The notes under the pieces: generated by a model
Database searches by the model: none
Told to the model about the DNA's origin: nothing
What the model saw: the letters and a program-made list of their open reading frames with translations, nothing else
In this document: positions 1-9,741 of the stretch, one piece after another
Numbering within the stretch: position 1 is the stretch's first letter
Layout of the letters: every line of letters starts with the position of its first letter
Origin: Weizmannia acidilactici
Lineage (GTDB): Bacteria > Bacillota > Bacilli > Bacillales > Bacillaceae_C
Length of the DNA: 64,000 nt
Direction: 5' to 3'
Assembly: GCF_008974185.1 (NCBI RefSeq)
Contig: NZ_BKZP01000005.1
Span: 62,001-126,000, forward strand
Program-made: the position numbers and the translations under genes

Positions 1-2
1 CG

Positions 3-239
<237 letters not shown>

Positions 240-269
240 TATAGAACTTGTCAAGAAAGGAGGATACAA

Positions 270-617
270 ATGCAAGCGTTAGCCCAATTATTGCCCCTTA
301 TTATTTTATTCGTCCTGTTCTACTTTTTGTTGATCAGGCCGCAGCAAAAGAGGCAGAAAAACATCCAAATGATGCAGAACAATTTGGCGAAAGGTGACAA
401 AATTGTCACGATTGGCGGGCTGCATGCGATTGTGGATTCTATTGATGAAAACAAAGTCGTGCTAAAATGCGGCGACGGTTCCAGGTTGACATTCGACCGC
501 TCGGCGATCCGCGAAGTGGTGGAATCCGCCTCGGCGAAAAAAGCAGAAGCCGCAAGCAAGAAAGAAAACAAAAAAGCGGCAGAAAAAAATGCTGCAGAAG
601 AATCCAAAACAAAATAA
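270..617 (+). CDS. yajC: preprotein translocase subunit YajC
   Basis: Small inner-membrane accessory of the SecDF-YajC complex that assists Sec-dependent export. One membrane helix lies at about residues 4-24, followed by the basic QQKRQK stretch and the conserved cytoplasmic segment with GDKIVTIGG and FDRSAI. The last 30 residues are Lys/Glu/Ala-rich and low in complexity. The ATG start is preceded by a strong AAAGGAGG. At 115 aa it is slightly longer than many homologues because of this tail. It follows tgt, and secDF lies 3.4 kb downstream. Confidence 0.95.
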   Translation: MQALAQLLPLIILFVLFYFLLIRPQQKRQKNIQMMQNNLAKGDKIVTIGGLHAIVDSIDENKVVLKCGDGSRLTFDRSAIREVVESASAKKAEAASKKENKKAAEKNAAEESKTK

Positions 618-650
618 AATAAGCGCCGCTAGACGCGGCGCTTATTTTTA
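615..650. terminator. bidirectional terminator between yajC and the convergent gene
   Basis: The stem AAGCGCCGC / GCGGCGCTT is flanked by A-rich sequence on the left and T-rich on the right, so it can terminate transcription from both convergent genes. Confidence 0.8.
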
Positions 651-1079
651 AGTTTCCCGGGACCGCCCTGAGAACAAGTTAACCCCCAAAATGCCCCCCA
701 TTGCGGCTGCCAGGATATAGCAAATATGGTAAACCATCTGCTTAAGGGTAAACAGTTCATCGTAGCCCAAATACTGAACGAGAAAGACAATCCCCGTATA
801 TATCATCCCTGTCATGCTGCCGAGTAGCCAACCTTTCTTTTTTCCTTTCCCTCCTCCGATCAGCCCGCCGATAAACAGGCTGAAAAATGAAATCATCGTC
901 ACAACTGTATGCAAAGATTGTTCCGTCAGATCGGAAAACCGCAGGATGAGCGAAATCACCAGGCTTGATACGGCAAGTAGTACAAAAATGGCGCCCAGCC
1001 CGTATAAAAGGCTGATGCTTAATCTTTGCGCTTCGATTTTCAGTCCCTCCTTTGTCCAATCCTTTTTCCCACAGTACAA
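648..1079 (-). CDS. TIGR04086-type small membrane protein (YrzE-like)
   Basis: Function unknown. About four hydrophobic helices are visible (near residues 25-48, 57-78, 82-105 and 112-135), with a Gly-rich turn GGLIGGGKGKKKG in the middle. Position between yajC and spoVB matches B. subtilis yrzE. The start is unclear. The only standard start in frame is a TTG at 1079 with no ribosome site, whereas a perfect AAAGGAGG at 1053-1046 sits 8 bases before an ATC codon (1037-1035) that begins I-E-A-Q-R-L, where the family N-terminus is expected. The functional protein may therefore begin at an AUC, about 129 aa. Confidence 0.75.
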   Translation of the reverse strand: MYCGKKDWTKEGLKIEAQRLSISLLYGLGAIFVLLAVSSLVISLILRFSDLTEQSLHTVVTMISFFSLFIGGLIGGGKGKKKGWLLGSMTGMIYTGIVFLVQYLGYDELFTLKQMVYHICYILAAAMGGILGVNLFSGRSRET

Positions 1080-1195
1080 GCATATTCACGGAAAATCGAA
1101 TATAGAATCGCATATGGATTTTTCAAGCAGGATTTTTTCTCCGATTGCGCATACTAAGTGGGTACCCAAACATAGAAGGAACAGGGGGATCGGTA

Positions 1196-1849
1196 TTGGA
1201 GAATCTTCTTATTATTTTTTTTCGTACATTGCTGCTATATGTTGTGATTATGGTGATTTTCCGCTTAATGGGGAAAAGGGAGATCGGGGAACTGAATGTC
1301 CTTGATTTGGTCGTCTTTATTATGATTGGGGAAATGGCAGTTGTCGCCATTGAAAACCACCGTGACCCGATTCTTAATTCATTGCTGCCAATGGCCGTTT
1401 TGCTCGGCATTCAAATTGGGCTGGCGCTGATTTCGCTCCGCAGCAGCCACTTCCGCAAAATGATTGACGGCAAGCCGAGCATCATCATCAATAAAGGGAA
1501 AATCGACGAAAAAGAGATGCGCAGGCAACGCTATAATTTTGACGACCTCTTAATGCAGCTGCGTACCAAAGACATTGACAACATTGCCGATGTGGAATTT
1601 GCAATTCTGGAGACATCGGGGGAATTGTCGGTTGTGAAAAAAAGCAAAAAGAAAAATAAACCTGCAACCTATACCGAACCGTTCATAGTTGGCGGACAAA
1701 TCCAAAAAAATAATTTGAAAAAGAGCAATAAAACCGAAGAGTGGCTGCGAAGAGAACTGGAAAAAAGGGGATACGGGGATATTGGCCAAATCTCTTTTTG
1801 CAGCTACCAGGACGGCGAGTTTTATATTGATCTGGATGATGAAAAATAA
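1196..1849 (+). CDS. DUF421 domain membrane protein (YetF/YrbG type)
   Basis: Membrane protein of unknown function. Three hydrophobic segments in the first 90 residues are followed by the DUF421 soluble part, which contains the characteristic GKPSIIINKGKI and MRRQRYNFDDLLMQLR motifs. A Lys-rich linker (about residues 156-185) leads to a C-terminal domain ending FYIDLDDEK. The TTG start at 1196 is chosen because GGGGGA lies just upstream; an ATG at 1145 has no ribosome site. It is transcribed alone, with a terminator directly after it. Confidence 0.8.
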   Translation: MENLLIIFFRTLLLYVVIMVIFRLMGKREIGELNVLDLVVFIMIGEMAVVAIENHRDPILNSLLPMAVLLGIQIGLALISLRSSHFRKMIDGKPSIIINKGKIDEKEMRRQRYNFDDLLMQLRTKDIDNIADVEFAILETSGELSVVKKSKKKNKPATYTEPFIVGGQIQKNNLKKSNKTEEWLRRELEKRGYGDIGQISFCSYQDGEFYIDLDDEK

Positions 1850-1880
1850 GCCCCGCTGTTTGCAGCCGGGCTTTTTCATG
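1848..1880 (+). terminator. terminator after the DUF421 gene
   Basis: AGCCCCGCTG and CAGCCGGGCT pair imperfectly and are followed by TTTTT. Confidence 0.7.
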
Positions 1881-1889
1881 CTCTGATTT

Positions 1890-1965
1890 ACCTGCGCGAA
1901 ATGATCCCGCTTTCCAAACATGCCGCGAGCCTGTTTCCGCAGGAGCCCCAAAAATCTCGCGCTTA
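1890..1965. repeat. short degenerate copy of the dispersed intergenic repeat
   Basis: CGCGAAATGATCCCGCTTTCC, a CGCGAGCCT core, TCCGCAGGAG and a closing ATCTCGCG follow the same order as the larger copies at 44126-44253 and 49004-49125, with the middle deleted. Confidence 0.5.
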
Positions 1966-2001
1966 TTCAATGCAGTCATCTAACAAAAGTTACGCGCTTT
2001 T

Positions 2002-3546
2002 TTAAAGCAGTTTTTTCAGAAGCGGAATATGCATGAGATCCGAACGGCGGATGAGTTTCGTCAGCAAAAGCAGCAGCAAATAAACTGCGGCTGTCAAAGA
2101 AATCCCGGCAAGCAGGCGGAAGGGGGACTCCACCTCTTCCAGAAAACGGGAAAGCCATTGTTGCCCGAAAGCACCGGAAACAACGGAAACCGCCAAAAGT
2201 TTCGCCCACTCATGAATATAAAGCGTAAACTGGATTTTTTTCAGCAAGGTTGCAAAATGCAGGAACGTGACAAGCACGGTGCCTGCCATAATGCCGATTG
2301 CGGCGCCGTTTATGCCGAACTCGGGGCGGGAAGCCAGTACAAAAATGACGCACAATTTGAGGGCGGCCCCGATGATGCTGTTGATCATGGCGGCTTTAGC
2401 AAGATCCAGTGCCTGCAGGGCTGCCTGGAGCGGTGCCTGACATGCCTGGAATATAAAAAACGGCGCCATGATTTTGATAAACTGTGATCCGTTTCCGGTC
2501 CCGTACATCAGCTGCATCAACGGTTCAGCAAACACATAAAGGATTACGACCGAGACGCCACCGGTCAAAAGCGAAAAACGCAAAGCCTGTTGGAGCCGGT
2601 GTTCAACAAGCCTGTAATTTTTCCGTGAATTCGCTTCACTGATGGCAGGCACAAGCGCGGTCGAAAGTGAAACCGTCACGAAGGATGGCAGCATCAAAAG
2701 CGGCATGGCGAATCCGGTTAAAGAGCCGTACTGTTGTGTGGCAATATGGGATGCAACACCGGCGATGGCCAGGCAGTGGGAAACGACAATCGGTTCAAGA
2801 AACCACGAGAGGTTGCCGATCAAACGGCTCCAGGTTGTCGGAATGGCAACGCGCATTAATTCATAGAACGTATCTTTCCCGGCTTTAGCCGCTTTAAAAA
2901 AATTTTTCCTCACCCGTATTTGCTTTTTCAGCTTGAACATCGTAAACATATAAAGAAGGGATGCAAACTCGCCCAAAATGGATGCAAACATGACGCCGGC
3001 AGCAGCATATTCGACCCCGTACGGCAAAAGCCAGTTTGCAAAGACGGCAATCAGCATGATGCGCACACTCTGTTCAATGACTTGTGAAATGGCAAACGGC
3101 TTCATATTTTGCTTGCCCTGGAAATAGCCGCGCAATACGGCGGAAATGGCGACAATCGGGATGATCGGCGTAATCGCAACAAGCGGATAATATACGCGTG
3201 CATCCGTAAACAGTTTCTCGGCCAGGAACGGAGCCAGAAAAATTAGCCCCGGTGTAAAGATAGCTGACAGGGAAATGGTAACAGTTAAAGAAATGACAAG
3301 GATTTTTTTGATTTTCACCTTATCCCCGACCGCATCCGCCTCGGCAATGCATTTTGAAATGGCGACCGGCAGGCCGAGCTGCGTGACCGTAATGACGAGC
3401 ATTAAGGTAGGAAAAGCCATTTGGTGGAGGCCGACGCCCGTTTCGCCAAGCGACCGGGCAATGACAACCCGGTTAATGAATCCAAGCACCCGTGTAACAA
3501 ACCCTGCTGCAAGCAAAATGATCGTTCCCCTCAAAAACTTGGACAT
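2002..3546 (-). CDS. spoVB: stage V sporulation protein B, MATE/MOP flippase family
   Basis: Polytopic membrane protein of 514 aa with about 14 predicted helices. It belongs to the MOP superfamily together with the lipid II flippases MurJ and Wzx. SpoVB is needed for spore cortex synthesis, probably by moving a peptidoglycan precursor. The N-terminus SKFLRGTIILLAAGFVTRVLG and the internal RGYFQGKQNM are family hallmarks. Gene order (yrzE, DUF421, spoVB reversed, comN, secDF) is that of Bacillus. The start codon ATG follows an AAGGTAGG-like site. Confidence 0.93.
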   Translation of the reverse strand: MSKFLRGTIILLAAGFVTRVLGFINRVVIARSLGETGVGLHQMAFPTLMLVITVTQLGLPVAISKCIAEADAVGDKVKIKKILVISLTVTISLSAIFTPGLIFLAPFLAEKLFTDARVYYPLVAITPIIPIVAISAVLRGYFQGKQNMKPFAISQVIEQSVRIMLIAVFANWLLPYGVEYAAAGVMFASILGEFASLLYMFTMFKLKKQIRVRKNFFKAAKAGKDTFYELMRVAIPTTWSRLIGNLSWFLEPIVVSHCLAIAGVASHIATQQYGSLTGFAMPLLMLPSFVTVSLSTALVPAISEANSRKNYRLVEHRLQQALRFSLLTGGVSVVILYVFAEPLMQLMYGTGNGSQFIKIMAPFFIFQACQAPLQAALQALDLAKAAMINSIIGAALKLCVIFVLASRPEFGINGAAIGIMAGTVLVTFLHFATLLKKIQFTLYIHEWAKLLAVSVVSGAFGQQWLSRFLEEVESPFRLLAGISLTAAVYLLLLLLTKLIRRSDLMHIPLLKKLL

Positions 3547-3648
3547 CTGATTTACCTACCTTCTCAAATCCGCGAATTTCCTATACAATGATGTATATGC
3601 ACAAAAAGGGACAAGAAGTACATCTATCGAATGAAAGGAGAAAAACCT

Positions 3649-3966
3649 GTGGAGGGCCGTCATCCTTACGAAAAGTATTATGAGGAACTCGAACCTGTCA
3701 TAAAAAGCAAGGCGGAAGAGTTTACCGTCATCGGGTATGGGGCGGTTGAAATGAAAGATTTGTGGAATTATTTAATGAAGAAAAAATGGAAAAATGCAAA
3801 ACCGGACGATGTGCATATGTATTCGCTTGTTTCCGATATTTTATCGGTCAAGCCCGGTGATTTTATGAGTTTTATGGCAGTGGAAGCTTACCGTTCCCCG
3901 GACTGGTTTGCCGACCTCGACGAAGCCGAGCTCGACGAGTTGCTGAATCCGGATAAAGCGAAATAA
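3649..3966 (+). CDS. comN: post-transcriptional regulator ComN (DUF2092-like small protein)
   Basis: Small cytoplasmic protein of 105 aa. In B. subtilis ComN promotes accumulation and polar localisation of comE mRNA, which encodes DNA-uptake proteins. The conserved block VKPGDFMSFMAVEAYRSPDW and the acidic end LDEAELDELL are present. A GTG at 3649 is preferred over the ATG at 3631 because AAAGGAG lies 8 bases before it. The gene is divergent from spoVB and upstream of secDF. Confidence 0.85.
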   Translation: MEGRHPYEKYYEELEPVIKSKAEEFTVIGYGAVEMKDLWNYLMKKKWKNAKPDDVHMYSLVSDILSVKPGDFMSFMAVEAYRSPDWFADLDEAELDELLNPDKAK

Positions 3967-3976
3967 TGAAGAAAAA

Positions 3977-4005
3977 TTGACACGCTTTTTTCGCTGTTTC
4001 ATAAT
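3977..4005 (+). promoter_or_regulatory. sigma-A promoter of secDF
   Basis: A consensus TTGACA at 3977-3982 and CATAAT at 4000-4005 are separated by 17 bases, 72 bases before the secDF start. Confidence 0.75.
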
Positions 4006-4077
4006 AGTAATGATATTGCCAACCGGGTTTGCACTCTTTTGTACGTAAACGTTTGATTTGCTAGGAGGCTATACATA

Positions 4078-6345
4078 ATGGTGAAAAGAAGCCGTATCGT
4101 TGCTTTCTTTCTTATTATCCTGTTGTTTGCGGGATTAATAGGGGGAACGACGGATAAAATTGTCAAAAAAATCAATCTCGGCCTTGATTTGCGGGGCGGG
4201 TTTGAAGTCCTATATAAAGTGGAGCCGGTGAAAAAAGGGCAGAAAATTGACAAAGCAGCGCTTGCCGACACTGCACAGGCGCTTGACCGCCGCATTAACG
4301 CGCTCGGCGTGAGCGAGCCGCAGATCCAGGTGGAAGGGAATAACCGGATCCGCGTCCAGCTTGCCGGGGTAAAAGACCAGAATGAAGCGCGGAAAATGCT
4401 GTCCACGACGGCGAACTTAACTTTCCGTGACGTGAATGACAAAGTGATGATGGACGGGACGGACCTTGTGCAGGGGAAAGCGAAACAGTCGTTTGACCAA
4501 AACGGCAAACCGGATGTTGTCCTGCAGTTAAAGAGCCGTCAAAAGTTTGCAAAAGTGACGAAAAAAATTCTCAGCATGGCACCTAACAACCAGCTCGTAA
4601 TTTGGATGGATTTCCAGGAAGGCAAAGATTCGTATAAAAAAGAAGTCACCAAGAGAAACCCGAAATTTTTGTCCAATCCGAATGTCAATTCCGTCTTGAA
4701 TACGGACTCGGTTGAAATTACCGGCAATTTTACGGTGAAAGAAGCGCAAAACCTTGCCGCGCTTTTGAATGCGGGTGCGCTGCCGGTGAAACTGCATGAA
4801 ATTTATTCGACTTCTGTCGGCGCATCTTTCGGCCAGGAAGCGCTGCATGATACAATTCTTGCCGGAATCATTGGTGTAGCGGCCATCTTTATTTTTATGA
4901 TCAGCTACTACCGCTTCCCGGGATTCATTGCGTCGATTACGCTTGCAGTCTATATCTTCCTGATTCTTCTCATATACAGATTAATCGGCGCGGTCCTGAC
5001 CTTGCCGGGGATTGCTGCGCTTGTGCTTGGGGTTGGGATGGCGGTTGACGCCAATATCATTACGTACGAGCGTATTAAAGAAGAGCTGCGCGTCGGAAAA
5101 AGCGTGAAATCTGCATTCAAAGCAGGGAATAAATCATCGTTTATCGCTATTTTCGACTCCAACTTAACAACCATTTTGGCGGCTGTTATATTGTTCTATT
5201 TCGGGACAAGTTCGATCAGAGGTTTTGCAACGACATTGATCATCAGTATTTTATTGAGTTTTCTGACGGCAGTTTACGGCTCTAGGTGGCTGCTCGGTCT
5301 CTGGGTGAACAGCAACTTCCTGAAAAAACGGCCGCATTGGTTTGGCGTGAAAAAATCGGCAATCCACGATATTGCGGAAAATGTTGATACGCATGACTTG
5401 AAAACAAAATTCGACTGGTACGATTTTGTTAAACACCGCAACATCTTTTTCGTATTGTCCGCTGTATTGATTATTTCGGGCTTTATCATTCTCGGCCTTT
5501 TCAAGCTGAACCTCAGCATTGACTTTTCGAGCGGAACACGGATCGAAATCAGTTCAAACCATGCGCTCACGCAGCAGGAAATCGAGAGCGACCTTAACCA
5601 TTTAAATTTGAAATCCGAAGATATTGTGATGGAAGGGGCCAGCCATCATAAAGCGGTTGTACGGGTCAAAGGGGCGTTCAGCGATAAAGACAAGAGTACG
5701 CAAATCATTTCGTATTTCACGGATAAATACGGAAAAACCCCAAGCATCAGCTCTGTTTCGCCGACAGTCGGAAAAGAACTGGCGAAGAGCGCCGTATATT
5801 CCCTTATTCTTGCAGCGATCGGCATCATCATTTACGTTGCCTTCCGGTTTGAATGGGCGATGGGAGTTGCCTCCATTGTTGCGCTCTTCCATGATGCATT
5901 TTTCATGATTGCCTTTTTCAGCATCACAAGGCTTGAAGTGGACGTAACCTTTATTGCAGCGGTGCTGACGATTGTCGGATATTCGATCAATGACTCGATC
6001 GTGACGTTCGACCGCATCCGCGATAATTTGAAACGCCGTCGAAAAATTAAAAGCGAAAAAGAAATCCATGACATTGTCAACGCCGGGATCCAGCAAACAC
6101 TGGGACGCTCGGTCAATACGGTGTTGACCGTGCTCATGACTGCCGTTTCGCTTGCCATATTCGGAAGCGAATCGATCCGGAATTTCTCGATCGCGCTAAT
6201 TGTCGGTTTGATTACCGGCACATATTCGTCGATCTTTATTGCTGCGCAATTTTGGTTTGTGTTGAAAAAGCGCCAGCTCAAAAAGCACGGATCCATTTTG
6301 ATCAAAAAAGCACAGCGCCCCCGTGTAAACGAGCCGCAAGTATAA
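4078..6345 (+). CDS. secDF: protein translocase subunit SecDF (fused)
   Basis: Proton-driven accessory of the SecYEG translocase, which pulls exported proteins out on the far side. SecD and SecF are fused in one 755-residue chain, as in Bacillus. The SecD half (1 to about 440) begins with a membrane helix and contains the D1 motif NLGLDLRGG, a large extracellular loop, and helices with GVGMAVDANIITYERIKEE. The SecF half (about 445-755) has SIDFSSGTRIEI and VGYSINDSIVTFDRIRDN. There are 12 helices in total. A strong ribosome site (AGGAGG) precedes the ATG. Confidence 0.97.
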   Translation: MVKRSRIVAFFLIILLFAGLIGGTTDKIVKKINLGLDLRGGFEVLYKVEPVKKGQKIDKAALADTAQALDRRINALGVSEPQIQVEGNNRIRVQLAGVKDQNEARKMLSTTANLTFRDVNDKVMMDGTDLVQGKAKQSFDQNGKPDVVLQLKSRQKFAKVTKKILSMAPNNQLVIWMDFQEGKDSYKKEVTKRNPKFLSNPNVNSVLNTDSVEITGNFTVKEAQNLAALLNAGALPVKLHEIYSTSVGASFGQEALHDTILAGIIGVAAIFIFMISYYRFPGFIASITLAVYIFLILLIYRLIGAVLTLPGIAALVLGVGMAVDANIITYERIKEELRVGKSVKSAFKAGNKSSFIAIFDSNLTTILAAVILFYFGTSSIRGFATTLIISILLSFLTAVYGSRWLLGLWVNSNFLKKRPHWFGVKKSAIHDIAENVDTHDLKTKFDWYDFVKHRNIFFVLSAVLIISGFIILGLFKLNLSIDFSSGTRIEISSNHALTQQEIESDLNHLNLKSEDIVMEGASHHKAVVRVKGAFSDKDKSTQIISYFTDKYGKTPSISSVSPTVGKELAKSAVYSLILAAIGIIIYVAFRFEWAMGVASIVALFHDAFFMIAFFSITRLEVDVTFIAAVLTIVGYSINDSIVTFDRIRDNLKRRRKIKSEKEIHDIVNAGIQQTLGRSVNTVLTVLMTAVSLAIFGSESIRNFSIALIVGLITGTYSSIFIAAQFWFVLKKRQLKKHGSILIKKAQRPRVNEPQV

Positions 6346-6353
6346 TGTTCAAG

Positions 6354-6382
6354 GCGCAGGCGAAATGCCTGTGCTTTTTCGC
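6354..6382 (+). terminator. terminator after secDF
   Basis: GCGCAGGC and GCCTGTGC pair and are followed by TTTTTC. Confidence 0.65.
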
Positions 6383-6447
6383 CATTTTTTGTAATGACAG
6401 CTGTCCGCCGAAAGGCTATAATAAAGTATTGTGAAAGAGGTGGAGAC

Positions 6448-8811
6448 ATGCTGCAGCCCAAAACAAGATGGCTGGTGCCGGACGGAGATCCGGAAGCCGC
6501 CAAAAAGCTTTCGCATCAATTGAATATTTCGCCACTTATTTCAAAATTATTGGTAAACCGCGGCATTACGGATATAGAAGAAGCGCGGTCTTTTTTATTC
6601 CATGACGGTGCGGGATACCATGATCCGCTGTTGATGCACGATATGGAAAAAGCTGTCAGACGTATTAAAAAAGCAATTGAACGGGAAGAACCGATTCTCG
6701 TTTTCGGAGACTATGACGCGGACGGTGTGACGAGTACCGCCGTCATGATGACAGTTTTAAAGGAACTTGGTGCAAAGGCACAGTTCTATATTCCGGATCG
6801 GTTCAAAGAAGGTTACGGGCCGAATGAAGCTGCTTTCCGCCGGGCGGCTGCCGAAGGGTTCCAAGTCATCATTACGGTGGATACCGGGATAGCCGCCGTC
6901 CATGAAGCGGCAGTCGCCCAGGAGCTCGGGATCACGCTCATTATTACGGACCACCATGAACCCGGGCCGGTTTTGCCGGAAGCGTATGCGATCGTCCATC
7001 CGAAGCATCCGAAAAGTACATACCCGTTCAGAGAATTGTCAGGGGCAGGTGTTGCTTTCAAAGTTGCCCATGCTTTATACGGAAAAGTGCCGGAACATCT
7101 TGAGGAACTGGCGTGTATCGGGACAATTGCCGATTTGGTGCCGCTGTTGGGAGAAAACCGTTTGATTGCGGTGAAAGGCATAAAACGGCTCAGAACAACA
7201 AAACGTCCGGGGCTTGCGGCTATATGCCGATGCGCGGATATTAACCAGGCGCAAATCAATGAAGAAACAATCGCCTTTGCTCTGGCGCCGCGGTTAAATG
7301 TGGCCGGGCGCCTTGAACATGCCGCCCTGTCAGCAGATCTTTTGCTAACGGAAGACAAAAAAGAAGCTGAAACGCTCGCTTCCGCCATCGACGGGCTCAA
7401 TAAAGAACGCCAAAAAATCGTAAATGACATCACGAAAGAAGCCATTGAAATGGTCGGTCAGGAAGCGGAGGCGGGGGCGCGCGTCCTCGTAGCTGGCAAA
7501 GAAGGATGGAATGCGGGCGTAATCGGAATCGTCGCATCCCGCCTCGTGGAGCGATTTTACAGGCCAGCAATCGTTTTAAGCTTTGACTCGGAAAAAGGGT
7601 TGGCGAAGGGATCGGCTCGAAGCATCGACGGGTTCCATATGTTTAACGAATTGTCGAAGTGCTGCGATATTTTGCCGCATTTTGGCGGGCATCCGATGGC
7701 GGCTGGGATGACACTTTCCATTTCCGATGTGGGTGAACTGCGGAAGCGGCTGAATCAACAGGCTGAAGCATTGCCGGAAGAAATCTTTGTGCCGGTGACA
7801 AAAATCGGGGCTGAAATTTCTGCCGGTGAAGCAGGGCTGGAAGCGATCAGGGAATTGGCGCTGCTTTCACCTTTTGGCACGGCCAACCCGAAGCCGCTTT
7901 TTTTGCTGGACGGGGTGGAATGCCCGCAAACCCGCCAAATCGGCGCGGATGGGAAACATTTAAAACTGCTTTTTTCCGACGGCAAGAATACGCTTGACGG
8001 AGTCGGCTTCGGTCTCGGGGATCTCGCCCCCCATATTTCCCCCGGCGCAAAAACTTCCGTTGTCGGGGAATTGTCGATTAACGAGTGGAACAATATCCGC
8101 AAACCGCAAATCATTGTGAAGGATGTAAAAATTGACAGCTGGCAATTGTTTGACATCAGGGGACGTAAGCCTTTGAAACAATGGGTGCGGCATGTGCCGG
8201 AAGAAGGCCAGGCTTTTATTGTGTTCCAGAAAGAAACGCTGCAAAAATTGCCGCTCGGCGATTACCCGGTCCGCCTTGTGCCAATATCAACTATGGAAGA
8301 GGCAAAAGCGTTCGATGCAGGGAATAAAAATATTGTTTTTCTCGATCTTCCCCCCGATGCCGGGATGATGGAAGCCCTGCTCAATGGCGGTGTTCCAAGC
8401 AGAATTTATGCGTATTTTTACCATGTACAGGACCATTTTTTCAGCACGTTTCCAACGCGCGACCATTTTAAATGGTTTTACGCTTTTTTGGCAAAAAGGA
8501 AAACTTTCAATCTGAAACGGTACGGGGATGAACTGGCGGCCTACCGCGGATGGTCAAGAAATACAATAGATTTCATTTCTCAGGTGTTTTTTGAACTTGA
8601 TTTTGTTACAATAAATGATGGGCTTATTTCTTTAAAAGCTGTGAATCAAAAACGCGATTTGCAGGAATCTTTTACTTACCAAAGGAAACAAGCACAATAT
8701 CAAATGGAAAAGGATCTGCTGTACTCATCTTTCCATGAACTGAAGATGTGGTTTGACCATCTAATCAAACCGGCTGTACAGTATGAGGAGGAAACAGCAC
8801 AATGGATTTAA
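6448..8811 (+). CDS. recJ: single-stranded-DNA-specific exonuclease RecJ
   Basis: 5'-3' single-strand DNA exonuclease acting in recombination and mismatch or base-excision repair. The DHH phosphoesterase motifs [13 protein letters not shown] (about residues 90-102) and TDHHEPG (about 168-174) and the DHHA1 motif with [10 protein letters not shown] are all present, followed by an OB-fold and a long C-terminal domain typical of the Bacillus protein (787 aa). The ATG at 6448 follows AGAGGTGGAG. The 3' end overlaps apt by 10 bases, so the two are one transcription unit. Confidence 0.95.
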   Translation: MLQPKTRWLVPDGDPEAAKKLSHQLNISPLISKLLVNRGITDIEEARSFLFHDGAGYHDPLLMHDMEKAVRRIKKAIEREEPILVFGDYDADGVTSTAVMMTVLKELGAKAQFYIPDRFKEGYGPNEAAFRRAAAEGFQVIITVDTGIAAVHEAAVAQELGITLIITDHHEPGPVLPEAYAIVHPKHPKSTYPFRELSGAGVAFKVAHALYGKVPEHLEELACIGTIADLVPLLGENRLIAVKGIKRLRTTKRPGLAAICRCADINQAQINEETIAFALAPRLNVAGRLEHAALSADLLLTEDKKEAETLASAIDGLNKERQKIVNDITKEAIEMVGQEAEAGARVLVAGKEGWNAGVIGIVASRLVERFYRPAIVLSFDSEKGLAKGSARSIDGFHMFNELSKCCDILPHFGGHPMAAGMTLSISDVGELRKRLNQQAEALPEEIFVPVTKIGAEISAGEAGLEAIRELALLSPFGTANPKPLFLLDGVECPQTRQIGADGKHLKLLFSDGKNTLDGVGFGLGDLAPHISPGAKTSVVGELSINEWNNIRKPQIIVKDVKIDSWQLFDIRGRKPLKQWVRHVPEEGQAFIVFQKETLQKLPLGDYPVRLVPISTMEEAKAFDAGNKNIVFLDLPPDAGMMEALLNGGVPSRIYAYFYHVQDHFFSTFPTRDHFKWFYAFLAKRKTFNLKRYGDELAAYRGWSRNTIDFISQVFFELDFVTINDGLISLKAVNQKRDLQESFTYQRKQAQYQMEKDLLYSSFHELKMWFDHLIKPAVQYEEETAQWI

Positions 8812-9323
8812 AACAGTATATTGCCATCGTCCCAAACTGGCCGAAAGATGGCGTTATCTTTAAAGATGTCACGCCTTTGATGAATGACGGCGCGGCATTT
8901 AAATACGCGACAGACCAAATTGTCCAATATGCGAAAAACAAAAATATTGATCTGGTGGTCGGCCCGGAAGCGCGCGGATTTATTATCGGGTGCCCTGTTG
9001 CATACGAACTCGGCGTCGGATTTGCCCCGGTCCGCAAAGAAGGGAAACTGCCGCGTGAAACGATCCGTGCAGAATATGATTTGGAATACGGGAAAGCGGT
9101 GCTTACGATCCACAAAGATGCGATCAAACCGGGCCAGCGCGTGCTTATTACGGATGACCTGCTTGCAACAGGTGGGACGATGCAGGCAACGATCAAACTC
9201 GTTGAAGAACTGGGCGGTGTCGTAGCCGGGCTTGCATTTTTAATTGAGCTCAATTATTTGCACGGGCGCGAAAAACTGCAGGGTTATGATATACTTACCC
9301 TGATGAAATACGAGAATGAATAA
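8802..9323 (+). CDS. apt: adenine phosphoribosyltransferase
   Basis: Makes AMP from adenine and PRPP in purine salvage. The PRPP-binding loop [16 protein letters not shown] (about residues 117-132) and the N-terminal PGVIFKD-type segment ([11 protein letters not shown]) are intact. Length 173 aa is normal for the family. The start lies inside the end of recJ, with AGGAGGAAA upstream, which favours translational coupling. Confidence 0.97.
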   Translation: MDLKQYIAIVPNWPKDGVIFKDVTPLMNDGAAFKYATDQIVQYAKNKNIDLVVGPEARGFIIGCPVAYELGVGFAPVRKEGKLPRETIRAEYDLEYGKAVLTIHKDAIKPGQRVLITDDLLATGGTMQATIKLVEELGGVVAGLAFLIELNYLHGREKLQGYDILTLMKYENE

Positions 9324-9330
9324 TCGCAAG

Positions 9331-9362
9331 GAAATCGGCAATTTTGTCGATTTCTTTATTTA
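9331..9362 (+). terminator. weak terminator after apt
   Basis: GAAATCG and CGATTTC form a short stem followed by TTTATTTAT. Confidence 0.45.
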
Positions 9363-9383
9363 TATGGCTCTATTACATTTTAT

Positions 9384-9509
9384 TGTTGATTATTGCTAAT
9401 TTCTAAGACTCCTGCGGGAATTGCGGGCAAGAAGAGATCCTCGTGCTGAGGTATCGGGCGAAGAAGCTCGCGACGGTGCGGAAAGCGGGCGGATTTCGCG
9501 ATGATCAAC
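9384..9509. repeat. dispersed intergenic repeat, copy in reverse orientation
   Basis: The segment runs GTTGATTATTGC...GCGATGATCAAC and carries GACTCCTGCGGGAA and CGGAAAGCGGGC, the reverse complement of landmarks in the copies at 44126-44253 and 49004-49125. It fills most of the 418-base gap between apt and relA. Confidence 0.65.
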
Positions 9510-9644
9510 TTTGATCACAAACATAACCTTTTTTATAAGCCGGTTTAAAATGCCTGAATAGTAAAAAATATGAAAGACTGTTTCATACAAATTTGGATAA
9601 AATTCGGCATTTTCCTCTATTTTTTATCTTTATGGATCATTTAC

Positions 9645-9673
9645 TTTACAATCTTTTCATTTTTCATGATAAT
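9645..9673 (+). promoter_or_regulatory. candidate relA promoter
   Basis: TTTACA (9645-9650) and GATAAT (9668-9673) are separated by 17 bases and lie 69 bases before relA. Confidence 0.55.
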
Positions 9674-9741
9674 AATTACAATATGATTTTGCGATAAATC
9701 AATTCATATATACATTCCATTTCTATAAAGGTGATTTTTGT

